Origin: Phaeodactylum tricornutum CCAP 1055/1
Taxonomy: Eukaryota; Bacillariophyta; Bacillariophyceae; Surirellales; Neidiaceae
Direction of reading: 5' to 3'
DNA length: 64,000 bases
Assembly (NCBI RefSeq): GCF_000150955.2
Contig: NC_011674.1
Location: forward strand, 1-64,000
Positions 1 to 9,379 of the stretch are shown here, piece by piece. Positions within the stretch are counted from its first letter, which is position 1, and the number at the start of each line of letters is the position of its first letter. The translations under genes were made by a program, and so were the position numbers. Below the pieces are notes generated by a model. It had not been told where the DNA came from. It worked only from the letters and a program-made list of their open reading frames with translations, and did not search any database.

Positions 1-240
1 CCTAACCCTAACCCTAACCCTAACCCTAACCCTAACCCTAACCCTAACCCTAACCCTAACCCTAACCCTAACCCTAACCCTAACCCTAACCCTAACCTTA
101 ACCTTAACCCTAACCCTTAACCCTAACCCTAACCCTAACCCTAACCCTAACCCTAACCCTAACCCTAACCCTAACCCTAACCCTAACCCTAACCCTAACC
201 CTAACCCTAACCCTAACCCTAACCCTAACCCTAACCCTAA
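1..240. repeat. Telomere, CCCTAA/TTAGGG repeats
   Basis: An almost pure array of CCCTAA hexamers begins at the first base. The C-rich strand reads 5' to 3' from the left, as expected at a left chromosome end. A short patch near 91-120 holds variant units (CCTTAA twice, CCCTTAA once); the rest is uniform. TTAGGG-type telomeres are known in diatoms and many other eukaryotes. Confidence 0.97.
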
Positions 241-2047
241 CGTATTGCAGAAACGTGATCGTATTATTTCCGCGGTAAAGACGAGATACCTTAAACGGAC
301 TCACAAGTTTGGTATTTGTATGCCAAAATCGGTCAAGCAAGCTCTCGAGATTGACCGAGATACTAACACTTCATTGTGGTTGGATGCAATCAAGAAAGAA
401 ATGACAAATGTTATGCCAGCATTTAAAATTCTCGATCAGGATGCTCCTAAACCAGTTGCTCATACATGGATACCATGTCACATGATATTTGATATCAAAA
501 TGGATTTTACTCGCAAAGCCAGATTCGTCGCCGGGGGACATGTTACAGATCCGCCGAGTTCGATTACATATGCCAGTGTTGTTTCGCGCGATAGTGTTCG
601 AATTGCTTTACTCATCGCATCTTTGAATTCATTGGATATACTTGGTGCCGATTCGCAGAATGCATATTTGAATGCTCCAGTTCGCGAAAAGGTATATACA
701 ACATGTGGTCCAGAGTTCGGAAAGTCAGTGGAAGGTCGTTATGCACTTATTGTTCGTGCGTTATATGGTTTGAAGTCAAGTGGGCCGCATGGCGTGCTCA
801 CTTAGCTGCGACAATGGAGGAGTTGCATTTTATCTCTTGTCTTGCAGGTCCAGATGTTTGGCTCAGACCAGCTCAGAAACACAATGGTACGAATTACTAT
901 GAGTATGTGCTTATTTATACCGATGATTTCCTATGTATCAGTACAGATCCGAAGAAGATCCTGGATTCGATTGGTATGCATTTTAAACTCAAGCCTGAAT
1001 CAATTAAGACGCCCGAGGTATATTAGCAAATCTTGGACGTTTTACGCTACCCGATAATCCATCGAAACAGCGATGGTTGATGAGTTCCACGAATTATGTG
1101 AAACAAGCAGTTGCAAATGTTGAAAAGGATTTGGATGAAGTTGGAAAACGTTTGTCTACAATGATTTCGTCACCTATGTTGTCAAATTATCGACCGGAAC
1201 TCGATGTTTCCCCTGTGTTGGATGCGGAACGCGCTAACTATTTTCAGTCACAGATAGGAGTTTTGAGATGGGCAGTTGAAATTGGTCACATCGATATAAT
1301 GTGTGAGGTGTCTATGCTCTCATCTTTTCTCGCGATGCCGCGTGAAGGACATCTAGCTGCAGTTTTTCATATTTTCGGATATTTGAAGTCACACCACAAG
1401 TCTCGATTGGTATTTGATGATTCTTATCCGGTGATTGACAACAGCTTTAATGATGATGTGGATTGGACAGATTTTTACGGTGATGTTAAAGAGCCTATTC
1501 CACCAAATGCTCCGGAACCACGTGGTAAGGTGGTGGAGATTATAGCTTTTGTTGACACTGACCATGCGGGAGACCGTGTTACTTGTTGTTCTTGAACAGG
1601 TGTTTTGATTTATATCAATCGTTCTCCGATTATGTGGTTCTCGAAGCGTCAGAATTCAGTTGAAACGTCTACTTTTGGTAGTGAGTTTGTTGCATTAAAG
1701 ATTGCTACTGATATGATACAAGGTTTACAATACAAGTTACGTATGATGGGTATTCCTATTCATGGTCCGGCTAAAGTTCTTTGTGACAATATGTTGGTTG
1801 TATACAATACTACGGCACCAGAATCAGTGTTGAAGAAGAAAAGTAACGCAATAGCGTATCATTTCGTACGAGAGAATGTTGCCATGAAAGTGATCAAGAT
1901 TGCATATGAACCATCAGAGTCAAATTTAGCGGATATACTTACAAAGGTTCAAACAGGTCCAGTGAGACAGGCTATCATACGAAGTATTTTATGGTGATTC
2001 AAGTTAGAAGAAGGGTTTGCCAACTTTCCCGTTCTCAACAGGTTCAG

Positions 2048-2442
2048 TGTTGGGACAAATTGCATTTGCATTATATTTGTCATTGCATGCAGTGTCGAAG
2101 TTTTATTTTTATTTGGTTCCCTATTTTTCCCATTGTGGTTTCGAGGGGACACATTTCGCCAAGTTTATGTTCATGGTGTCAATGTGAGGGGACTAGAAAA
2201 ACCCTACGACAAGCATATCGGGGTTCGTTATCCCTACATCTTGGGTTTATGCTTATAAGCCTTTGTTTTACGTCTTTTTATCGTATCTACAATCCTTTGG
2301 TCCCACAGACACGTTTTAGCCCGTTATCATTGCAGTTTTCTAGTTTTACGTCTTTTTATCGTATCTACAGTCCTTTGGTCCCTCTGACACGTTTTAGCCC
2401 GTTATCGTTGCAGTTTTCTAATATGTTCCAAATGTCTCAACC
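2048..2442 (+). repeat. Probable 3' LTR of the terminal copia element
   Basis: The stretch begins TGTTGGGAC just after the RNase H end and a purine-rich tract, and finishes near GTCTCAACC. The ends form the short imperfect inverted repeat typical of copia LTRs. A 78-bp tandem duplication lies inside it. No second LTR is present to confirm the borders, so both ends are estimates. Confidence 0.5.
2265..2420 (+). repeat. 78-bp tandem repeat, two copies
   Basis: Two head-to-tail units, 2265-2342 and 2343-2420, share starts of GTTTTACGTC and differ at only a few positions by eye. The pair lies inside the probable LTR and may be a duplicated promoter/enhancer block. Confidence 0.9.
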
Positions 2443-3028
2443 GTAGCGTCTCCAAATCCGGGTTAGCATGATTTGATAACTCCAAACGTAACGAAACAGT
2501 CAAGAAATGCGATGACTTTCTGGCAATGATACGGTCGAGCAGTCAAAAGCGCACACAGCCAATATCTCCTCAAAGACACAAGGATGGTATGGCGAACGAC
2601 GAATAAAATGCTGTATTCACTGCCATAAACTGTACATCACAAGCACGGAGCTCAGGACCCATAAGAGTTGACTGTGATGGCAGTGAATATGACAATGTCT
2701 CCTGGAGTGCGGTACCCACGAGCTCTTTCTAAAGCGCTGCCTTTCCTTGCCGCACCGTCGTACGCTAACGCCTGACGATGGCGCTTATGTTACGCAAGAA
2801 CTTGAATGTACGCACGGGCCTAACAGTAAGCACATCCGGTTCATCCATGATCCTTGAGTGAAACAAAGGGTTCTGTTACAATCCTACGAGCTAGCCCCCA
2901 ATCCTGCAACCAGCACGAAAAGGAATAACGGGTGAGGGACTGCTTTGCTGTTAGTAGTAGCAAAAGTCCTTATTGTCAAATTTTAGTCACAGTCCAACAC
3001 TCCAATTGTGGAGATCGAACAACCAGCT
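2443..3028. other. Gene-free stretch upstream of the PhyH-like fragment
   Basis: I see no credible coding region. It would have served as the promoter and 5' untranslated region of the truncated gene that follows. Confidence 0.5.
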
Positions 3029-3583
3029 ATGCTAGAACAACTCGAAAATTCTACCGTATACAATCCTGCCGTTGAAGGCTCCAAAGATTCGGCTCAAATC
3101 GAAAGAGAAAGCGCTTCTTTTGACGCAGATGAAGATCATCTGACCGCTGAAACTGGACTTTCGGATGAAACATTGCAATTGCTGCTCCAGTTTCAGAGCC
3201 TCGGGTGCCGCTTCGCAGACAACATCAACGATGGCACAAAGGACATTATCACGAGCAAAACCGTCTGCGTTTCCTACACCGCCAGAGACTCGCAAGTGAT
3301 TGCCGAAACTTATCGGCGCCTGCAAGAAAAGGCAGAGAATGCTGCTCAAGACTATGCATCGCAATTGGAATCTCGAGTGATCCAGGATCTACAAGGATTT
3401 GACTGTATAAACTCCTGTGCTCCACAGCGTTTGAAAGAAGATATGTTTGGCGCTCTTCAAAGAGACGGAGTTGTCCGACTGAATCACGTTTTGGATGCGG
3501 ATAGTTGCGAGCGATGTCTCGAAAGCATCAATCGATCGTTGGAAGAGGTAGACATATCATCTCACCCAATGGCTGCTATGTGA
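3029..3583 (+). pseudogene. Truncated phytanoyl-CoA dioxygenase (PhyH)-like gene, N-terminal part
   Basis: The ATG at 3029 opens about 175 residues. The last 60 resemble the entry to a PhyH-type Fe(II)/2-oxoglutarate dioxygenase domain: a helix, then 'G-x-L-Q-R-D-G-V-V-R-L' and 'V-L-D-A-D-S-C-E-R-C'. The similarity ends around 3545-3560, where copia pol-like sequence begins, so the catalytic HxD...H core is missing. I find no matching 3' half elsewhere in the window. This looks like a host gene destroyed by retroelement insertion or rearrangement. The PhyH assignment rests on a short region and is moderate. Confidence 0.5.
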
Positions 3584-5364
3584 TTCCTCTTTCTGTTGCT
3601 GGTGGTTTGACCTATCTGAAAATGCAACCACCCTCAGACCATGACCTTGAAACCTTTGAATGGGTTCCCTTTACTAGTTCTGCTGCTTGGGATCCTAGTT
3701 ACCTGTCTGATTCTGCTTCCACTGATATAGATTTCAGTTTGATGCCCCCTTCTGCAAATTCTTGTGTTAATTTCTCTCTGGATGGTGGGGAGTGTTTACT
3801 GGCCAAGCCCTGTGATCTTGCTGAGAAAGATCTAGGCCATGTTCCTATGATAGACTCATCCCTCCTGAAATTGACTGCCTGCTCTTTTAAAAAATATTTT
3901 GGATTTTCTGAGCATGAGGCATGGGGAGATGTTGATTCGATGCACCCTATTTACACTTGCTGCCCTGCTGTTCCCCTCCTTGTTGCTGCTGATGCTGTCA
4001 TGAGACAGATTACTAATTTTTCCTCTGTGTGGATATGTATTGCATTGACCATGTTGAATTCTTGTTGGCTGAATGACTTAGCCAATGTTGCTGATATTTT
4101 GAAATTGTTGCTTGGCAATATTTTCTCTTATGATTATTTTGTTTCAAGAACCTCACAGTGGGGAGTGTCAACTGGAAAGTTGGTTTTGAGTACCGCATTG
4201 CGAAATTGCGGGCATGCCTTGAGTCGTGACACCCAAGGCAAGTTGGCCAAAACTAATCATGTGTGTTTGGTCACAGATTGCAACAATGATTGTTTTGGAT
4301 TGGTGACTGGACAGTTGAATGTCCAAATACATCATGTGACTGTTTTGGGTCTTGACCGTTACCATGCTTGGAAGCATGGTTACTATGGCAAACTTGCCCA
4401 CGGTAGTGTGCACAATACCGTGGGATTGATGAAAATGGTCCACGGTAATGCTTAAGACCGTGGAACTGGACCACGGTGGTTTTGGCACCGTGGAACTTGA
4501 TGAAACTGAATAGATTTGGCTTTAGTTTAGAGCTTATAAATCTTAACAACGATTGTGTGAAAACCATATTCGTTAGTTCGTATCTCTTCGTTAGAAGCCA
4601 GACGAGTCTTGATCACCTCGTGCTGTCTTCAGAAGCCAGGAGATACTTGACCATTGACAAGGTCCTTGCATCCGCTGTCTAACCCATGGGGAGCATTGTC
4701 AATGAGTTAAGTTTTGCAGTCCCTAAGCTTGCTTAGATGTATTGCAGGTTATTTGTCATAATGCCCACCTTTGTTTACCACTCAGTCATAACAGCAATCT
4801 GTCCTTGGTTGTGCTTTGGAAGTACTCTGTAACATGGCACATGACACCCTGCTGGAGTTGCCTCATGTGCTGCTTGATCACATTCCTGTCAACTCTATGT
4901 TGCATGGTTTCCTGTTGGTAACTAATTTTCTGGAGTCATCTACTTTGATGCATCCCATGCCAACAATCTCAAGACTTGCCATTCCGTCACTGGCATTGTG
5001 ATTTGTTTTGCTGGGGGTGCCATAGCATTCAAAGCCAAGTTGCAACCCACCATATTCTCTTCCTCTACCAAAGCCAAACTCATCAGTAGTATCCACACTG
5101 CTAAACTTGACATGTACCTCCCTTTCATCTTGTTTGAACTTGGTTTTGCTAAAGTTGGACACACCATACTCTATGGCGAAAACATATTCTCCATTGCCAT
5201 GGTCAACTCCAACCAACCTATGGATTGTTCTTGACACACACATTATTAAATTTGAAAGTTACATTCTTGAGCCACTTTTTGTAAAGATTTATCAACGGGT
5301 CATCTCTCAAGATGCCTGCGTTGTTTGGAGAACACCTTCCATTGCTGGCCACAACAATCCTTGA
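3555..5364 (+). mobile_element. Second Ty1/copia fossil (diatom type), partial
   Basis: The left part (about 3555-3720) carries the diatom copia pol signature 'G-Y-V-I-P-L-S-x-x-x-G-L-x-Y', followed by 'P-P-S-D' and 'W-D-P-S'. The right part (about 4920-5364) is a copia RNase H domain with the S-S-T-K-A-K-L-type strand. The element is incomplete and broken, with several breaks and parts missing in between. The RNase H end continues into the duplicated block, and an identical stretch recurs at 8735-9088. Confidence 0.75.
4361..4493. repeat. Cluster of four short inverted repeats (CCACGGT family)
   Basis: Four potential hairpins follow one another: 4361-4380 (9-bp arms, ACCATGCTT), 4397-4424 (9-bp arms, CCCACGGTA), 4440-4463 (7-bp arms, CCACGGT) and 4471-4493 (8-bp arms, CCACGGTG). 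The last three share the same arm motif. The cluster sits between the two recognisable parts of the copia fossil. Confidence 0.85.
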
Positions 5365-5655
5365 ATGTGTCCAATCTAGCATCTCAAAAACTAGTAGCAA
5401 ATATGACCTCTACATACTTGAATGATCTAGGATCTATGGTGCGCAATATTGTTAAAACTTAGAAACCAGCAGCACTGCACCTTTGTTACGTACAATTAGT
5501 AAATCTTGATGTTGGCCATATTAGTGATTTTGTGGCTTTATTGAGGCCGGAATTGTGAATTTCCTCAAAAATTTACCTCCCTGTAGTGTTCCTAATTTAT
5601 CGAATTTTCGACTTCTGTTTGTGTCAAGCATATTCTTAGTAGTTTGAAGAAAGAG

Positions 5656-6540
5656 CTAGTCATTATGTACATGGCCATGTACATGAGTGTTTCGTTGTTG
5701 CTCAGCAATTCTAGCACGAGCACTTGTCTCTGCCAATTTGAATACGCCGTACACACTGGCGGCTGATGCACCGTAAATAGCCATGAGGTAAGTGGCAACA
5801 AAAGCAAAAGCTCCACATGCTGCAGCGACAAAAAAAGCAACGGCAACAAGAGGACTAGGTTGATAAGACCGAACTGTGGCCCATAGGCCGAGCACAAACA
5901 TTCCGAGTGCCATCAAGAGACCCAGTGAAAAATTGATAAGCACCTGCATAAGAATTTTGAAGGCGTACTCGATCCAGGACTCATCCCGACTTCGCCCAAT
6001 TTGGCGAATTCCAATGAAGAGGGCATCCCACATAGACTGTCTTTTCGCAAACTGCTTGCCAGAATAAAAATATTGCCAAAAGGAGTCCTTGACTTCTCCC
6101 ACGCCAATCTCGCTCCACAAACCAGCAACCGCCTTCGCGTCACTCATCCTGGCTTGGCCTTCTCGTCTAATCTCGCCTAAGACTGTCTCGGCTTTTACCA
6201 TGCGAGCTTTGTTTCGCTGGCAGAGCTCGTCACAGGTGAACCATCCCTTCGTACCATGGTACGCGTTACGCGCTTTCCAGTATTCGTTGCTTGCATCGAA
6301 CTCCGCTTGCAAATCTATGGTTTTCATAAGCTTAGTGTACTCTTGGGTCTGTTGCAGTGATAGCTTTGAACCACTTCCAATTAGTAGTAGGGAGATCAAA
6401 CCAAGAATATATGCCCCGCTTATGTACCTATGGCGACAGGCAAAATTAGTGACTCCCCGAACGAGTAAAGCTGGGAGTTCATGAGCATCGGGTAAAGCTA
6501 CAATTTGCTGCTGGTATTGTTCTTGTCGTTGACGATTCAT
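5656..6540 (-). CDS. Multi-pass membrane protein of unknown function, copy A1
   Basis: The protein has 294 residues from the ATG at 6540 (MNRQRQEQ). Three hydrophobic segments are visible: one near residues 38-58, one near 195-225 that is probably a hairpin-like long segment, and one near 230-260. A hydrophilic, Arg/Lys- and Glu-rich region of about 130 residues lies between the first and second. The tail is His-rich (H-V-H-G-H-V-H). I do not recognise the family. It is nearly identical to the copy at 9380-10264, and many of the differences fall at third codon positions, which suggests both alleles or copies have been under protein-level constraint. The neighbour on the 5' side is gene B1 on the same strand. 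Confidence 0.75.
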   Translation of the reverse strand: MNRQRQEQYQQQIVALPDAHELPALLVRGVTNFACRHRYISGAYILGLISLLLIGSGSKLSLQQTQEYTKLMKTIDLQAEFDASNEYWKARNAYHGTKGWFTCDELCQRNKARMVKAETVLGEIRREGQARMSDAKAVAGLWSEIGVGEVKDSFWQYFYSGKQFAKRQSMWDALFIGIRQIGRSRDESWIEYAFKILMQVLINFSLGLLMALGMFVLGLWATVRSYQPSPLVAVAFFVAAACGAFAFVATYLMAIYGASAASVYGVFKLAETSARARIAEQQRNTHVHGHVHND

Positions 6541-6765
6541 GATGATCAAGAGTAGAAAAGGATTAGGACGCAGGTGGCCAACTGAAAATGATTCTCTCCC
6601 TTTCGCTACTCCTTTGACGATGGCCCGTATTTGAATCTTTGTGTGTATTGCTTATTTTTACCCAACTTAGCGTGCTACTGGCAGTCAATTTCGGTTTGTT
6701 CGTCTCCACGTGGAATGCGTTCTCTGACCAACGGTCAATATTTTTACTAACATAATGGTAATCAG
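6541..6765. other. Promoter region of gene A1 up to the transposon
   Basis: This is gene-free. In copy 2 the same sequence (10265-10498) runs unbroken into the next intergenic stretch, which shows the transposon at 6766 landed in the spacer upstream of this gene. Confidence 0.6.
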
Positions 6766-7643
6766 CAGGCCTCCTTAAATGCAGTGTTTTCGACCAAAAC
6801 ACCGCAAACACCGCAAATACGATTCTCAAAAATACCGCAAACAAGACTAACATTTTGAGTCAAATCTCGAACCTTACATGGTCTTCCCCTAGCATAAAAC
6901 CCTTTTTACTGGAGCTGTTCTTTTTTCCTCTCTTTGAAGTCAAGGTTTTTACAATAGGGCAGATTCAAATATTGCTATAAATATCCTGTGACAGCCGCGG
7001 ATGGCATCAACAAAGCTGCCATTCTACACAGCAAAAATGATGCATTGCTACCATCAACGGTTCCGTTTGAGCTAGCCATAAGTGGAATGCATTGGTTTGG
7101 TACAATTACTCACAGTCAGAAGAAATGAGCTCTAAAAATCAGCAAGGCATATCAGCAGAAGAGACAGATCTTTGAAGCCAAACAGCAATTGTCTTACCCA
7201 GGGTCTATCATGAGGATGCTTTCCTCAAATAACTATGTCTATGAGAAAAAATCCTTTTTTGGATAGCTTGGCAGTAGAAAACAAATGGTTTCCTCCCAAG
7301 CAAAATTTCTATGGAGACTTCTCCTTCCGAAACACGTCATCTGCTTATTGTCAGTCAGATTTATCAACAACAACCATACACTGGGAGAAAGATGCAAGTC
7401 AACAGGAACTCACAGACTTCTCTCTCAAAGGATATTGCAGATAGGAGAACAATTCGAAAGTGCTTTCCTCTGATATTCAAAAGTAAGACAACGTAGTGAC
7501 AAGTAAATTTTGAAAAACATAGTGAGTTTGATACCGATACGATATTCGTTTGTTAAGTATAATACGTTAGGTTTCGAAATACCGCAAACACCGCACACCG
7601 CAAATAAGCTATTTGCGGTGTTTACCGCATTTAAGGAGGCCCG
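6766..7643. mobile_element. Non-autonomous DNA transposon (MITE-like), 878 bp, with inverted ends and target duplication
   Basis: The ends are inverted repeats: left CAGGCCTCCTTAAATGC, right the complement of CGGGCCTCCTTAAATGC (one mismatch in the first 17). Flanks are GTAATCAG (6758-6765) and GCAATCAG (7644-7651), an 8-bp target duplication with one mismatch. The second copy of the locus has the uninterrupted empty site near 10489-10499. Subterminal ACCGCAAAC-type motifs are repeated at both ends. No transposase is encoded. An 8-bp duplication suggests hAT, but the terminal bases do not clearly fit that family, so the superfamily is open. Confidence 0.88.
7596..7620. repeat. Subterminal perfect hairpin of the MITE-like element
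   Basis: Arms CACCGCAAAT (7596-7605) and ATTTGCGGTG (7611-7620) are exact inverse complements around a 5-base centre. They reuse the CCGCAAA motif found near the other end, so they may be transposase-binding or folding sites. Confidence 0.85.
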
Positions 7644-8018
7644 GCAATCAGGGTAGCCTTTGAAAAATATACGTTCCTTCACATTAAATGTAAGGGAAGT
7701 AAAACGGATACAGGTAGAGTATCAAATAGAAAATGAAACAGACGTTGAGATGTTTTGGATTATGAATGTATGCGCTGAGAAAGCCTGGCCTTTCTTGTCC
7801 TCGAAGGGTCGCTTAAGCAGTCCATGATTCACTTTCAGTTCAAAACTCTCACATGAATTTTAATCAGCGATATCGTCAAACCACCACTGTTGGTGATCAT
7901 AAATGGCGAGGTAATCAACCAAAAACTGATTTTGACTATAATACTGGAATCTACTTTCTTCCTCTACACCATCTATTGATAGCCAGATTCATTCTAGCAA
8001 AAATATTAAAATATGTCT
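7644..8018. other. Gene-free spacer between the transposon and gene B1
   Basis: It matches 10491-10864 in the other copy with scattered differences. No coding region is seen; it holds the 3' flank of gene B1. Confidence 0.6.
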
Positions 8019-8660
8019 TCATTTCCTTCCGAACAAACCAAGAAATCCTTTCTTTTTTTTCTTCTTGTCGTCTTTTGTTGCTGCTGAAAATAGCTTTTGC
8101 TGCTGCTTAGGTATCCAGGCCTGAACTCTCGCTTCTTCGTCCTCCTTGGCTAGCTGGACTGCATAATCGATTCGTTGCTTCGAGGTACGGAGCGACGCTT
8201 GACGGATTCGTTCCCAATCCAGATCTTTTACTGAGTTTTTGCCCTCAACTTTTTGGCTATGAATCTCCTCAAGCACGGCTTTCTCGTGGACAGCCATGGC
8301 CTTTCCGCGTCCTGTGTTTTTAAAACGTTCTTCCAGACCGCGGATCGTCGCAACGTCTTCATCCAAGATTATTCGACCAGAAACGTGGTTTTCCCATCGA
8401 AAAGCAAGAAGTTCCATGTCTTTGTCTACTCGAGAGAAGTCCTCATGCTGCATGTATACCGCATGTTTTTCATCAGCGTTCAAAGGCTCAAATTCGAATA
8501 TCGTAAGAAGCTCTTCCGGTTCTGATGGAAATTTCACTTTTCGCTGTCTGAGCTCGTCCGCCGTAGGTGGCTTATCGGGCTTCTCGTGAGCGCGCTCGGA
8601 CCGTGACAAAAAGCTTTGATATTCATCGTATCGAATACTATCCGATTTCTTTTGCATATT
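8019..8660 (-). CDS. Soluble protein of a diatom-expanded family, copy B1 (5' end in assembly gap)
   Basis: This is the C-terminal 213 residues of the same protein as the complete copy at 10865-11644. The start is lost in the run of N. It differs by only two or three bases over 640 bp. It has the same charged helical C-terminus and the same terminal K-K-K-K-K-K-G-F-L-G-L-F-G run. Function is unknown; see copy B2. Confidence 0.7.
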   Translation of the reverse strand, partial: NMQKKSDSIRYDEYQSFLSRSERAHEKPDKPPTADELRQRKVKFPSEPEELLTIFEFEPLNADEKHAVYMQHEDFSRVDKDMELLAFRWENHVSGRIILDEDVATIRGLEERFKNTGRGKAMAVHEKAVLEEIHSQKVEGKNSVKDLDWERIRQASLRTSKQRIDYAVQLAKEDEEARVQAWIPKQQQKLFSAATKDDKKKKKKGFLGLFGRK

Positions 8661-8734
8661 NNNNNNNNNNNNNNNNNNNNNNNNNNNNNNNNNNNNNNNN
8701 NNNNNNNNNNNNNNNNNNNNNNNNNNNNNNNNNN
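8661..8734. other. Assembly gap (74 N)
   Basis: Undetermined bases. The left side is interior to gene B1; the right side is interior to the copia RNase H remnant that also lies at 5011. The gap therefore sits exactly where the repeated content restarts. Confidence 1.
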
Positions 8735-9088
8735 CTGGGGGTGCCATAGCATTCAAAGCCAAGTTGCAACCCACCATATTCTCTTCCTCTACCAAAGCCA
8801 AACTCATCAGTAGTATCCACACTGCTAAACTTGACATGTACCTCCCTTTCATCTTGTTTGAACTTGGTTTTGCTAAAGTTGGACACACCATACTCTATGG
8901 CGAAAACATATTCTCCATTGCCATGGTCAACTCCAACCAACCTATGGATTGTTCTTGACACACACATTATTAAATTTGAAAGTTACATTCTTGAGCCACT
9001 TTTTGTAAAGATTTATCAACGGGTCATCTCTCAAGATGCCTGCGTTGTTTGGAGAACACCTTCCATTGCTGGCCACAACAATCCTTGA
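8735..9088 (+). mobile_element. Copia RNase H remnant, second copy
   Basis: The same copia RNase H fragment as at 5011-5364, apparently identical base for base. It is carried along as part of the duplicated block rather than being an independent insertion. It is broken and partial. Confidence 0.8.
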
Positions 9089-9379
9089 ATGTGTCCAATC
9101 TAGCATCTCAAAAACTAGTAGCAAATATGACCTCTACATACTTGAATGATCTAGGATCTATGGTGCGCAATATTGTTAAAACTTAGAAACCAGCAGCACT
9201 GCACCTTTGTTACGTACAATTAGTAAATCTTGATGTTGGCCATATTAGTGATTTTGTGGCTTTATTGAGGCCGGAATTGTGAATTTCCTCAAAAATTTAC
9301 CTCCCTGTAGTGTTCCTAATTTATCGAATTTTCGACTTCTGTTTGTGTCAAGCATATTCTTAGTAGTTTGAAGAAAGAG

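Larger units (their letters stand above)
241..2442 (+). mobile_element. Ty1/copia retrotransposon fossil (diatom CoDi-like), cut by the telomere
   Basis: The fragment starts directly after the telomere. It shows copia reverse transcriptase features (a K-x-R-F/Y-V-A-G-G-type strand, an S-Q-N-A-Y-L-N-A motif, a Y-T-D-D active-site block) followed by copia RNase H and the usual C-terminal 'DILTK' end near 1940. Gag, protease and integrase are absent because the element is truncated by the chromosome end. It is broken, with about three frame breaks. A probable 3' LTR follows. Age is uncertain; with only one LTR the pairwise-LTR clock cannot be used. Confidence 0.9.
5011..8660. repeat. Duplicated block, copy 1 (with transposon insertion)
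   Basis: Bases 5011-6757 match 8735-10490, and 7652-8660 match 10499-11506, in the same order and orientation. The first approximately 650 bp look identical. The membrane-protein gene shows about twenty differences in 894 bp by eye, and the distal gene only two or three in 640 bp. Copy 1 uniquely contains the 878-bp element. The block ends at the assembly gap inside gene B1. See the findings for the haplotype interpretation. Confidence 0.95.

Noticed and set aside
110-340. A 76-residue open frame of alternating Val-Arg on the minus strand
   Set aside because: It is only the translation of the telomere repeat.
7235-7496. Short overlapping open frames inside the 878-bp element
   Set aside because: They are 60-70 codons, mutually overlapping, with no transposase motifs; the element is non-coding.
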